Origin: Tillus elongatus
Lineage: Eukaryota; Arthropoda; Insecta; Coleoptera; Cleridae
Direction of reading: 5' to 3'
Length of the DNA stretch: 64,000 bases
Assembly: GCA_964006375.1 (NCBI GenBank)
Contig: OZ023270.1
Location: 58,064,288-58,128,287, forward strand
Notes under the pieces: generated by a model
Databases searched by the model: none
The model's input: only the letters and a program-made list of their open reading frames with translations
Told to the model about the DNA's origin: nothing
Shown: positions 49,446-64,000 of the stretch, piece by piece
Layout of the letters: every line of letters starts with the position of its first letter
Numbering within the stretch: the stretch's first letter is position 1
Made by a program: the position numbers and the translations under genes

Positions 49446-49865
49446 TTAGGCGTCAAAACGCTTAAAAATCAATGCTCGTTTGATTTTTTAACGGATACAA
49501 ACGACTGTGGCACTTAACTGAAGCGTTAGGACAATTAGCTTTTTTACACAATATTTTTTTCACTGTTATACAATTAATATAATAAAAAATAACATAATAA
49601 AAATAATATATATCAACATAAGTGTGATACTAACAAAATACAATACTGCAGCACGCGACTTTCAAAGTACTATGTGTGGAACAAGAATGAGCACCTCGCT
49701 GAAGGGAGTTGCCTATTTAGAATATGTTACCACCATTGTCTTTAGAGGTGACCTCTACACTGCTGACTCAGCTTCTCACGCTTTGCGGCGTAGTTTCCCA
49801 TGGTCCTTTCTGATCTGCTTACACCAATGTCTGCATACTTGGGTTGCTACATTGTTGTAATAATA
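49446..49865. other. No recognised gene
   Basis: AT-rich; an A/T-only run lies at 49560-49610. The 78-codon frame at 49624-49860 has no motif I recognise. Confidence 0.45.
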
Positions 49866-49879
49866 TCCCGTTGTTATGG

Positions 49880-50543
49880 GTCCATCTATCTCGCGAGTTT
49901 TGAATTTTAAAAAAGATTTCTTCAAACTAGCCCCCCGCAAATTAGGCCCCCTAAAATCCATATCCGGGTTAGTGTCAGTTTTCATCTGTTTACATATATA
50001 CAGGGTGATGCATTTCTGCGGTAAACCTCAATTAAAATGTTATTATACAAGTTACGAGAAGGAATTGTAAACGTTAATTATAGGGTGTATTGAGCTGCAT
50101 GTTCTAAAATTATTTTGACAATCACAAGTGGCCCATAAGTCGTTGGTGATACCTACAACTTTTTTGAACATCCCTTATATTATTGCATTTTTGCATTTTC
50201 ATCGAAATATGATGCATGTTTGTAAGAAAAAGAATATCCAGACGCAGCAAGTGCGTTTTGATAGCGAATTTTCATTAAATGCTTCAAATTTCAATTTGCT
50301 ATTAACCCAAGGTTCGTTGGCTAGGAAACCAGTTTTCTCGGAAGGATTTTAAGTGTATTTTCAGGAAATTTTTGTACCTTTTCAAACAATAAGTTATTTT
50401 GATTATATATGGTACATTGTTTCTACCATAAAGGTTATACCGGCAACCAAATTGATGCCAGCTTGCATTAAAGACATATTTAGTATTAAAAACATTTTTA
50501 TGAAAATTCACTTCCATAACGCACTTGCTGCGTCCAGACTTTT
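49880..50543 (-). mobile_element. HINE-like family, copy 7, internally deleted
   Basis: Reversed orientation. It holds the 3' flank (CAAATTAGGCCCCCTAAAAT), an almost lost TA tract at about 49993, part of the body (AAGTCGTTGGTGATAC), and the complete palindromic module 50235-50543. The terminal hairpin is eroded. Confidence 0.75.
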
Positions 50544-50982
50544 ATTTAGTGAGCATATTTTTTATTCTATTTGTAAACCATTGTTACAGATCCTTTCACC
50601 TATCACAATTCCCTAATTTGCGAGCGTTACCTTGACCTTCTGTGACACGATCTGGAAAATGCATTTTACCCCTAGGTGCTGTACACGACTGCGGAATTAA
50701 ACAAGATGTTGCTCCAGCACATAACTTAGGAGATATTCGTCAATGTGCATCTGATTGATTTCCCAAGAAATTTGTTGGTACTTATAGTGAACCACCCTCT
50801 AGCTTTTTTACGTCTTTTCAAATAACTAGGAAAAATACAATTGTCCAAGCTTCTTTTTCAAGGGTAAATCCTAAAAAAAAGACGTTCTGTTAGGTAGCGA
50901 ATATTGTTTTAATTTTCTATTTCGGCAAGCACTAAATTAGTATTTAATAAGCGACTTAATTAGTATAATTAGATAAATTATT
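50544..50982. other. No recognised feature
   Basis: AT-rich sequence between a HINE-like copy and an RNase H fragment. Confidence 0.5.
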
Positions 50983-51321
50983 TTGGAAAATGCAGACAAG
51001 GTGGGTTCTGTCAAACGCTCATTCATTGTAAGACAATTTGATAACTCAAGTTGTATCTTAAAATATTCACAAGCTTCAGCTTTTTTATTTGTAACACGTT
51101 GTACAGAGTGCGTCAAGATTCTGGAAATTATTCCATTCAAGTCACTCGCCAAACCAACAGATCAAATGCCTGCTAAACTGGATATTAGGGTTCCATTTGA
51201 CATGCCCATAAATTACCTCCAAGCATGGGACAAAGACAGTGAAAGGTTGACAAACAACTCATATGTATGGTATACAGATGGGTCTAAACAAATTAAGAAA
51301 GCAGGACTGGGAATTTATTAA
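50983..51321 (+). pseudogene. RNase H-domain fragment of a non-LTR retrotransposon
   Basis: The 112-codon frame ends NNSYVWYTDGSKQIKKAGLG, the start of an RNase H domain with the first catalytic Asp (YTDGS). Upstream residues (SLAKPTDQMPAKLDIR) resemble the linker preceding RNase H in I/R1/jockey-type proteins. The domain is cut off after about 20 residues and the rest is missing. Confidence 0.6.
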
Positions 51322-52548
51322 ATTATTTAGTCATTGCCAGTCAAGATACGGAATGGAACACAATTTGAGGGATTTTATGTGAAAATGTAGCTAAATTAAA
51401 GTGAATTATTAATACAAAACTCTGGACGCAGCAAGTGCGTTATGGTAGTGAATTTTCATTAAAATGTTTTTAATAGCAAATATGTGTGTTTTTTTTAAAG
51501 AAAGCAGGCATCAAATTTGGTTACCAGTATAACCTATATAGTAAAAATAATGTGCAATGTTCAATCAAAATAACTTTATTGTTTGAAAATGTACAAACGT
51601 GTCCGAAAGTAAACTTAAAGTGGTCCCAAAAAAACTAGTTTCTTGGTCAACCTTATAGGTTAATAGCAAATTGAGCTATTCAAATATAAAGCAGTTGATC
51701 AAAATTCGCTACCACAACGCGCACTTGCTGCGTTCAGAATTTCTTTTCCTACAAACATGCATTATACTTCGATGGAAAATGCAAAAATGCAATAACATAA
51801 GGCGTGTTTGATTTAAAAAAAAAGAAAATTTGTATCACCAACGACTTATGGGCCACCCTGTGATTGTAGAAATAATTTTTTAAGATGTAGCTCAAGACAC
51901 CCTATAATTAATATTTACAAATTTTTTTCATATCTTGTATAATAATGGATATATTGAGCTTTATTGATTTTTTACGAAAATTCAACAAAAATTATATACC
52001 ATCAATGATAAACTCTATTTAACCGCCAAGCATCAGAGAAAGAGGGTGTATTTAAAATGAATTTTCTAGAAATATTTTAGTAAAATGAAGGACCATGACG
52101 GTTGAAACTAAGACTTCAGGGTTTGTAAAACATTCTTCTTGAAACATTTTATATCCATAGCCCGTATTAGATTCAAGTTCTATGCCTAAATGTTGCCAAT
52201 TTTGACGTTTAAAATCGCAACTTTGACGTTTTGAGGAAAACCCCAATTTATTTTTCTTTAAATGCCTATAACTTTTTGTCTTTTGAGCTACAAAAATAAA
52301 TTTTGGTAGGTAGCTTACCTATAAGGATATAAACCCGCGTACCAAATTTGGTTGCCCTTACTTTGTAAATTCTGGAGATATAAATTTTTTTCGAAGAAAA
52401 ACCCAAAATTTTCCGGGAAAACCTAGGCAGATTTTCCTGGCTAACGAACTTATCCAAGTTATTTGCAAAAGGAAGGTATTTGCCAAATTTAGTCAAAATC
52501 GGCCCATTATTTTTTGAGTTATCGGTGTGTGATATATATATATATATA

Positions 52549-55590
<3,042 letters not shown>

Positions 55591-55782
55591 ATATAAAAAT
55601 TGAAACGGACCCCGGATATGTGTTCTGTGGGGCCTAATTAGCGCTCATTTGAAGAAACTTTTTCAAAATTCAAAAGTCGAGATCTCCTCATTAGTGAATT
55701 TTTTAAAGAAAATTCACTTAAACCAGCTACCTAAATTTAATATAAATAAGTTTGAACAAGTCCAATGATATGCTTAGGGGAT

Positions 55783-55860
55783 AAAGTGCGTTACGATATG
55801 TATTATAAAACTTATGAAAATTCTCTACTATAAAGCACTTGTTGCGTCCAGACTAGATGT
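55783..55860. mobile_element. HINE-like family, module remnant 9
   Basis: AAAGTGCGTTACGATATG followed within 70 bp by GCACTTGTTGCGTCCAGAC: a collapsed palindromic module. Confidence 0.5.
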
Positions 55861-56591
55861 CACGTTGACAATACCTATTATTCAAGTAATACATTAGGCA
55901 AAGAGGATGGCTCATGGCTTCTCTGTTATTTTGATGCTAAGTATGAAATCTGTTTAAAATTTGGAAGCTTGGAGCTAAAAGAGGTGGCAGTCAAAGACTA
56001 CTTAACAAGAATTACCAGCAGCACTTGAAACAATGTTTGGCATGGTATACTATTTGCCGCAGTTAAACAGATGCGGTTTCGAGTGGACGATAATTCTATT
56101 TTGGGGTATGTAATTACATGCAGAGGAGACCAGTAGTCAGACTGTCGAATTAATTATCCTGCAGTAAGTGCATTCAATTGCCAGGAGGCTGTAAATCTCG
56201 CCTTGTTAGTACGTGTTCTGGCGCTCACTCATTTTTCAGACAAAGATAAACTGCCCACACATGTTCTTACTTCCGGAATTCTGTGATAAATCAATTATTA
56301 GTTTCATCTGAATAATGATTCTTGTATTAGATGCATTGCGCAAATGGCGATAAATAACATTAGAAAAAATAGGTATATCTGGTTATATCCGCTCGAAAAG
56401 AGATAGTTCATAACTCAGTGTACTTACTGAATAAATATACATTCTGTTAGCTTTGAAAATTTAGCGTACTTTTGTAGAAAAAAAAAGTTTATAAGGAGAT
56501 CACGACTTTACCACTTAAACTTAGAAATTAAATGAGTTGAATTAGAACGTATAGAACCCACATTTATGGGTAGTTTCAATTTTTATATAAT
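55861..56591. other. No recognised feature
   Basis: Mixed-composition DNA with only short frames; no repeat end or motif seen. Confidence 0.5.
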
Positions 56592-57516
56592 AGTACAGGC
56601 AATAGAGGAGCCCGTTACTCTTGTCCATAATGCATTAAACTACATGAGTTATTTTTTTTTTATAGATAGGTTCAGAATTACGTACTGAATGTAAAAACAC
56701 AAAATCCTTACAAATTAGGAGGGCGGAAGTGCCGCCATTTTGAGAAAAACCGTTTTGGCCTATATCTCCATAACCGTGCACTTTAGGCCAAAAATGGTAA
56801 TGACCTTTATTGTAGATAATTGCATTTCCAATATTTTTTTGGAAAATATTTTTTTTTTGTATCATTCACCGTTTACAACTTATACGACTATTAGCATGCA
56901 TTTATTGACTTTCTTACCTATATCTTTGTTAATAATTGTTTAAAAAATAAAATGCTTATAACTTAAGTTTTTGATCGACAAATTTCCTACAATTTTTATT
57001 TAAAACTTTTTTTTATAAAATCAATATTTTCAAACTTTTCAATCGACAAATTTTTCTGGAAATATTTTACTAAAATGAAGGACAATGACGGTTGAAGCTT
57101 AGACTTCAGGCTTTGTAAAACATTATTCTTGAGACATTTTCTTTCCATAGCTTATATTAGTTTCAGGTTATTTGCGTAAATGATGCCAATTTTGACGTTT
57201 TAATTCGCGACTTTGACGTTTTGACGAAAACCCCAATTTATTTTTCTTTAAATGCCTATAACTTTTTTGTGTTTAAAGCTACAGACCTAAATTTTGGTAT
57301 AAATTTACCTATAATGACATAAAACCGTGTACCAAATTTAATTGTCCTTACTTTGTTATTTCCGGAGATATGATTTTTTTTCGAAAGAAAATACAAAAGT
57401 TTCCGGGAAAACCTGGTCCGATTTTCTTGGCTAACGAACTTATCCAAGCCACGTACAAGAGAAAGGCATTAACCAAATTTAATTAAAATCGGCCCATTAG
57501 TTTTTGAGTAATCATT

Positions 57517-57593
<77 letters not shown>

Positions 57594-58130
57594 GAAACTG
57601 ACCCCGGATATGTGTTCTAGGGGACATAATTAGCGCCTATTTCATTTTTTTTTTCAAAATTCAAAAGTCGGAGTCTCCTGATTAGTGAATTTTTTTAAAG
57701 AAAATGCACTAATAATAATTTTAGAAAAAAAAGTTTTAAGTACAAGTTCTAGATTTGACGATTGAAAAGTTAAGTTATAAGCATTTTATTTTTTAAACAA
57801 TTATTAACAAAGATATAGGTAAAAAAGTCAATAAATGAAGGCTAATAGTCGTATAAGTTGTAAACGGTAAGTGATACAAAAAAAATTATTTAACAAAAAA
57901 GATGAAAAATGCAATTATCTACAATAAAGGTCTTTACCATTTTTGGCCTAAAGTGCACAATTACGGATATATAGGTCGAAACGGTTTTTCTCAAAATGGC
58001 GGCACTTCCGCCCTCCTAATTTGTAAGGATTTTGTGTTTTTACATTCAGTACGTAATTCTGAACCTATCTATTAAAAAAATAACTCCTGTAGTTTAATGC
58101 AGAAAAAAATTCTCTGTTGCCTGTACTTTA
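56592..58130. mobile_element. Foldback-type element with about 450-bp arms
   Basis: The left arm (GTACAGGCAATAGAGGAG, GAGGGCGGAAGTGCCGCCAT, GTTTACAACTTATACGACTA) is reversed at about 57715-58130. It has no transposase. The minus-strand frame 56635-56865 reads through the arm and is not supported as a gene. The loop contains HINE-like copy 10. Confidence 0.75.
57045..57710 (+). mobile_element. HINE-like family, copy 10, 5'-truncated
   Basis: Starts mid-body (TTTACTAAAATGAAGGACAA), with (TA)n at 57520-57590, GACCCCGGATATGTG, and the terminal hairpin ending GCACTAA. It sits in the loop of the foldback element. Confidence 0.75.
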
Positions 58131-58367
58131 ATAATAGTATCAAAATATAGGTTTATTCAGATTTGTAGACTACAAATAAAAATATATATAAACTATGTGA
58201 ATATAATAACCAAAATTAAACACCCACGATGTGCTTTTAAAGCACTTATTTGTGAGTTCTTAACTATACATTTTTTAGAAAACAGTACCTATCATTAGTA
58301 CGCATAAAAAAGTTAAGCCACATTCAAACAGTCTAAAGCCACTCTAAACAACCTGAGTAAAAAAAAC

Positions 58368-58833
58368 TCGGGACGCAGCAAGTGCGTTATGGTAGTGAAT
58401 TTTTATTAAATGCTTCAAATTTAAATAACTCAATTTTCTATAAACTTAGAGAGTTTAATTTTAATACGTAGTAAGGTCTTTCCTAAGGCAAGATATCCGC
58501 AAAATTTCATTAAAATAACTTTGTAATTTTCCAAGACAAAAATTTTTTTCGAAAGAAAACTTAAACTTTGAATAACCCAATTTTCTCTTAACTTAGAAAG
58601 TTGAATTTTGGTACGTAGTAAGATCTCTCCTGAGGCAACATACATACAAAATTTCATTTAAACAGCTCTGTTACTTTCGGAGAAAAAAAAATTGTTCGAA
58701 ATAAAACTCAAAATTTTCCCGGAAAACCCCGTCCGATTTTTCTGACTAACGAACTCATCCATTAATAAAAGAAAGGCACTTGCCAAGTTTCATCGGTTAA
58801 TTATTTTTTGAGTTAGCGGTTGGATACATACAT

Positions 58834-58928
<95 letters not shown>

Positions 58929-59058
58929 CATATAAAAATTGAAACTGACCCCGGATATGGGTTCTAGGGGTCCTAGTTCGCACTCATTTGAAAGAATTTT
59001 TGCAAAGTCTCACCATCGATATCTCTCTATTAGTGAATTTTTTTTAAAAAAAGATCAC
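58368..59058 (+). mobile_element. HINE-like family, copy 11
   Basis: GGGACGCAGCAAGTGCGTTA start in an A-run. No palindromic module. Two direct sub-repeats of the body (TAACTCAATTTTCTATAAAC and AACCCAATTTTCTCTTAACT at about 58430 and 58570). (TA)n at 58839-58925 and terminal hairpin with ATCACTAA. Confidence 0.8.
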
Positions 59059-59640
59059 TAAAAGATATATGCCATATCTCTTTTAGTGTTGACTTTTGGA
59101 CTGAGGTAAATTTGGTTGAATTTACACTGCTGCTCTGTGTACAATTGCTTCTAGACCACACTGTATACAAACTAACAACATAATTTGTCTTGATATGTGC
59201 AGCAAAGAAGAAATATAATAAAAAGTAAATGTGGTGTACAGAAACTAAAAGGTACTACACTATTTATACTTAAACTGGCAACACTGGCTGGATGAGTGGT
59301 TACAACTGGACCTCTAAAAAGACTGTAACAACGGCAGAAGCAGAAGTCAATGGAAGCCGTGTGTGTTCGGTAAGAGCATATTTGGGAAGAAACTATTGAC
59401 TATTAATAACAACAATTGACTAAAAACGATGCGAGTTGTAAGGAAAAAATAATTATACTACATAGGTGACAAATGATGATACATTACAATAGGGTTATAT
59501 ATAATCGTAAATGCTGCCAATGATTAACAATCAGTGATTTCAGTATTATTGACATTTCTCTGAAACTTAAAAATGAATTTCATGAGTCAATGACAATACA
59601 AGCAGCTGTTATTGACTAACCAACAGCAACCACATACTTG
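59059..59640. other. No recognised feature
   Basis: Single-copy-looking DNA; no frame or repeat end seen. Confidence 0.5.
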
Positions 59641-59644
59641 ATCT

Positions 59645-59923
59645 ATGATTTAAACATAAATGTTTCAAATTTGAATAGCTCAATTTTCTGTAACCCTAGA
59701 AAGCTGAATTTTGGCACATAGTTAGGTCTTTCCCAAAGCAATATGTAGACCAAATTTTATCTAAATTTTCGGAAAATTTTTTTTTTGAAAGAAAACTCAA
59801 AATTTTCCCGGAAAACCCTGTCCGATTTTCCTAGCCAACAAACTCATCCAAGCCATTAATAAAAGAAAGGCACTTGCCGAGTTTCATCGAAATCGGTTAA
59901 TTATTTTTTGAGTTATCAGACGG

Positions 59924-60018
<95 letters not shown>

Positions 60019-60166
60019 CATATAATATATCAACATATAAAAATTGAAACTGACCCCGGATATGTGTTCTAGGGGTCCTAATTCGCGCTCATTTGAAAAC
60101 AATTTTGCAAAGTCTCACCATCGATACCTCTCATTGAGTGAATTTTTTTAATAAAAATTCACTAAA
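59645..60166 (+). mobile_element. HINE-like family, copy 12, 5'-truncated
   Basis: The body starts at CTCAATTTTCTGTAACCCTA. (TA)n at 59928-60015, an extra AACATATAATATATC duplication, GACCCCGGATATGTG, and a terminal hairpin ending CACTAA at about 60166. Confidence 0.75.
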
Positions 60167-60448
60167 ATGAACACTCTCGAAATGCTTTTAACGCACCTAT
60201 TTGTGCGTTATTTTGTTTCCTTTCGGAACGCTTGCATCTACAAAAGCACAAACATACATACATACTACACCTTCACGCAGTTGCCCGCACGCATACACAC
60301 GCATATATGCGTGCGTTGACACACCCACACATACATACACAACACAACAAATTAACACAGTATAACAGAAAGCAGACCCATACTTTGAAGATAGTATATA
60401 AACAAAAATCGACGAAAACGTCTGAATGACTAGTATATGAGAAAAAGC

Positions 60449-62468
<2,020 letters not shown>

Positions 62469-63076
62469 AAAACAGAGAAAACACATACAAAAACATTAAA
62501 AATCGCTGCAGTGACGATAGGAGACAGGCTCTATCGGTAAAAGAAGCTAACAAAATAATTGTTCGGAAACATCCCATATTTTGCATTGCAATCAAGATAG
62601 CGATAACTCAAGTAATCATTGTCTCGTGTTTGAATATTGTTGTAACAAACAAATTCTCAGAAAATATTTGAATTCACGCAATGATATTGTAATAATGTAA
62701 TTGTAAATTACAAACCTTACAATGTTTGCCTTGCGACCAGAAAACAAGTCGTTTTTTTTTTATGCGAGGTTATTTTGTCCACTTTCTCACCGTGTTTCCA
62801 GTTTCTCACCTGAATGTAACCTTTCCGCAAGTCTTCTGTTTTTTGTTGAGTCCAGTTATTCGTTTGTTTACGTAACAGTTTTAGTTTTTCTATTTGTTTA
62901 GTATATTTCTACTACCTTTATGTACTTATTGTTAAAGTTCGCGCGGTTTGTTAATATTGCTGATTTTTTCTTGGGTAAGTACAAGGTGAATATTTTTACT
63001 TGCTTTAATCATTTAAAAAAAATTGAGAAACGTGTTAAAAGAACATATGGGGTATCTCCGTATTCAGAAGAAGTTC
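62469..63076. other. No recognised feature
   Basis: AT-rich with short frames only. Confidence 0.5.
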
Positions 63077-64000
63077 GGGGCGCAGCAAGTGCGTTATGGT
63101 AGTGAATTTTCATTAAAATGTTTTTAATAGTAAATATGTGTGTTTTTTTTTTCTTCAGAAAGCAGGGATCAAATTCGATTACCAGTATAACATATATAGT
63201 AAAAACAATGTGCCATGTTTCATCAAAATAACTTTATTGTTTGAAAACGTACAGAAATTTCCGAAAGTAAACTTAAAGTGTAACCGAAAAAATCTTTTTC
63301 TTGGTCAACCTTATAAGTTAATAGCAAATTGAGGTTTTCAAATATGAAGCATTTAATCAAAATTCGCTACCATAACGCACTTGCTGCGTCCAGAATTTCT
63401 TAGCTTACAAAGATGCATTATATTTCGATGGAAAATGCAAAAACATAAGGAGTTTTCGAATAAAATAAAAATATATGTCACCAACGACTTATGGGCCAGC
63501 CTGTGATTGTAGCAATATTTTTTTAAGGTGTAGCTCAAGACACAGTATAATTAATGTATACAACATTTTTTCATATCTTGTATAATAACGAATATATTGA
63601 GCTTTATTAATCTTTTACGAAAATTCGACAAAAATTATATATCATTAAACGATAAACTCTGTAGCTAAGCCAAGCATCTGAGAAGGGTCTATTTGAAATG
63701 AATTTTCTGGAAACATTTTAGTAAAATGAAGGACAATGACGGTTGAAACTAAGACTTCAAGGTTTGTAAAACATTCTTCTTGAGACATTTTCTTTCCATA
63801 GCCCGTATTAAATTCAAGTTCTTTCCCTAAATGTTGCGAATTTTGACGTTTTAAATTGTCACTTTGACGTTTTGAGGAAAACCCCAATTTATTTTTCTTT
63901 AAATACCCATAACTTTTTTGTCTTTTGATCTACAGAGCTAGATTTTGGTAGGTAGCTCACTCATTACAACACAAACCAGCGTACCAAACTTGGTTGCCCT
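63077..64000 (+). mobile_element. HINE-like family, copy 15, continues past the window
   Basis: GGGCGCAGCAAGTGCGTTAT start, palindromic module to about 63394, then the conserved body through GTTTTGAGGAAAACCCCAAT. The copy is cut by the window end before the TA tract. Confidence 0.85.

Noticed and set aside
49990..50010. A mariner end (TACAGGGTG at about 50000)
   Set aside because: Only about 9 bases agree with the M3 end and no inverted partner is nearby; the sequence continues as HINE-like body.

Overview
The window is AT-rich animal DNA, most likely from an insect with a large, repeat-laden genome; a beetle or similar is a guess. The evidence is a CYP4-clan cytochrome P450 with GT/AG introns, many long-inverted-repeat Tc1/mariner elements with TA target duplications, piggyBac-like genes, several non-LTR retrotransposon lineages, tRNA-derived SINEs and many (TA)n tracts. 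There is no prokaryotic gene organisation.

The only clear host gene is the 3' half of a P450 on the + strand. Its last four coding exons lie at 3301-3369, 25128-25293, 29526-29705 and 37392-37555. Splice sites and phases agree at every junction. Together they encode 192 residues running from the I-helix through the K-helix ExxR and the heme-thiolate loop to the stop. The three introns between them (about 21.8, 4.2 and 7.7 kb) are almost entirely nested transposons. The 5' half of the gene lies upstream of the window.

Layout. 1-3300: upstream intron with a GIY-YIG (Penelope-like) scrap and an internally deleted RTE-type element flanked by 245-bp direct repeats. 3370-25127: a jockey/CR1-type copy (A), two nested inverted-repeat elements, a TA-flanked element packed with GGATATCC-like motifs, two full copies of an abundant 1.3-1.4 kb repeat, SINEs, a mariner scrap, a piggyBac and mariner M1. 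25294-29525: a foldback with a SINE in its loop and mariner M2. 29706-37391: repeat copy 4 enclosing half of non-LTR copy B, a piggyBac gene with its own 62-bp intron, and mariner M4. 37556-64000: no host gene recognised; non-LTR copy C, a multi-hairpin region, a second non-LTR lineage interrupted by a third piggyBac, Ty3/gypsy RT scraps, mariner M3 with ~950-bp arms, a foldback, and a dense cluster of the abundant repeat.

The most interesting item is that abundant repeat, about 15 copies here. It starts near CTGGACGCAGCAAGTGCG and carries AGTGAATTTTC about 25 bp inside the start. It often contains a ~320-bp palindromic module and a (TA)n tract, and it ends in a hairpin followed by CTAA. Copies lie next to A/T runs. 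This combination resembles Helentron-associated non-autonomous elements (HINE/DINE-1 type). That assignment is an inference; no Rep/helicase is visible. Below, 'HINE-like family' means this repeat.
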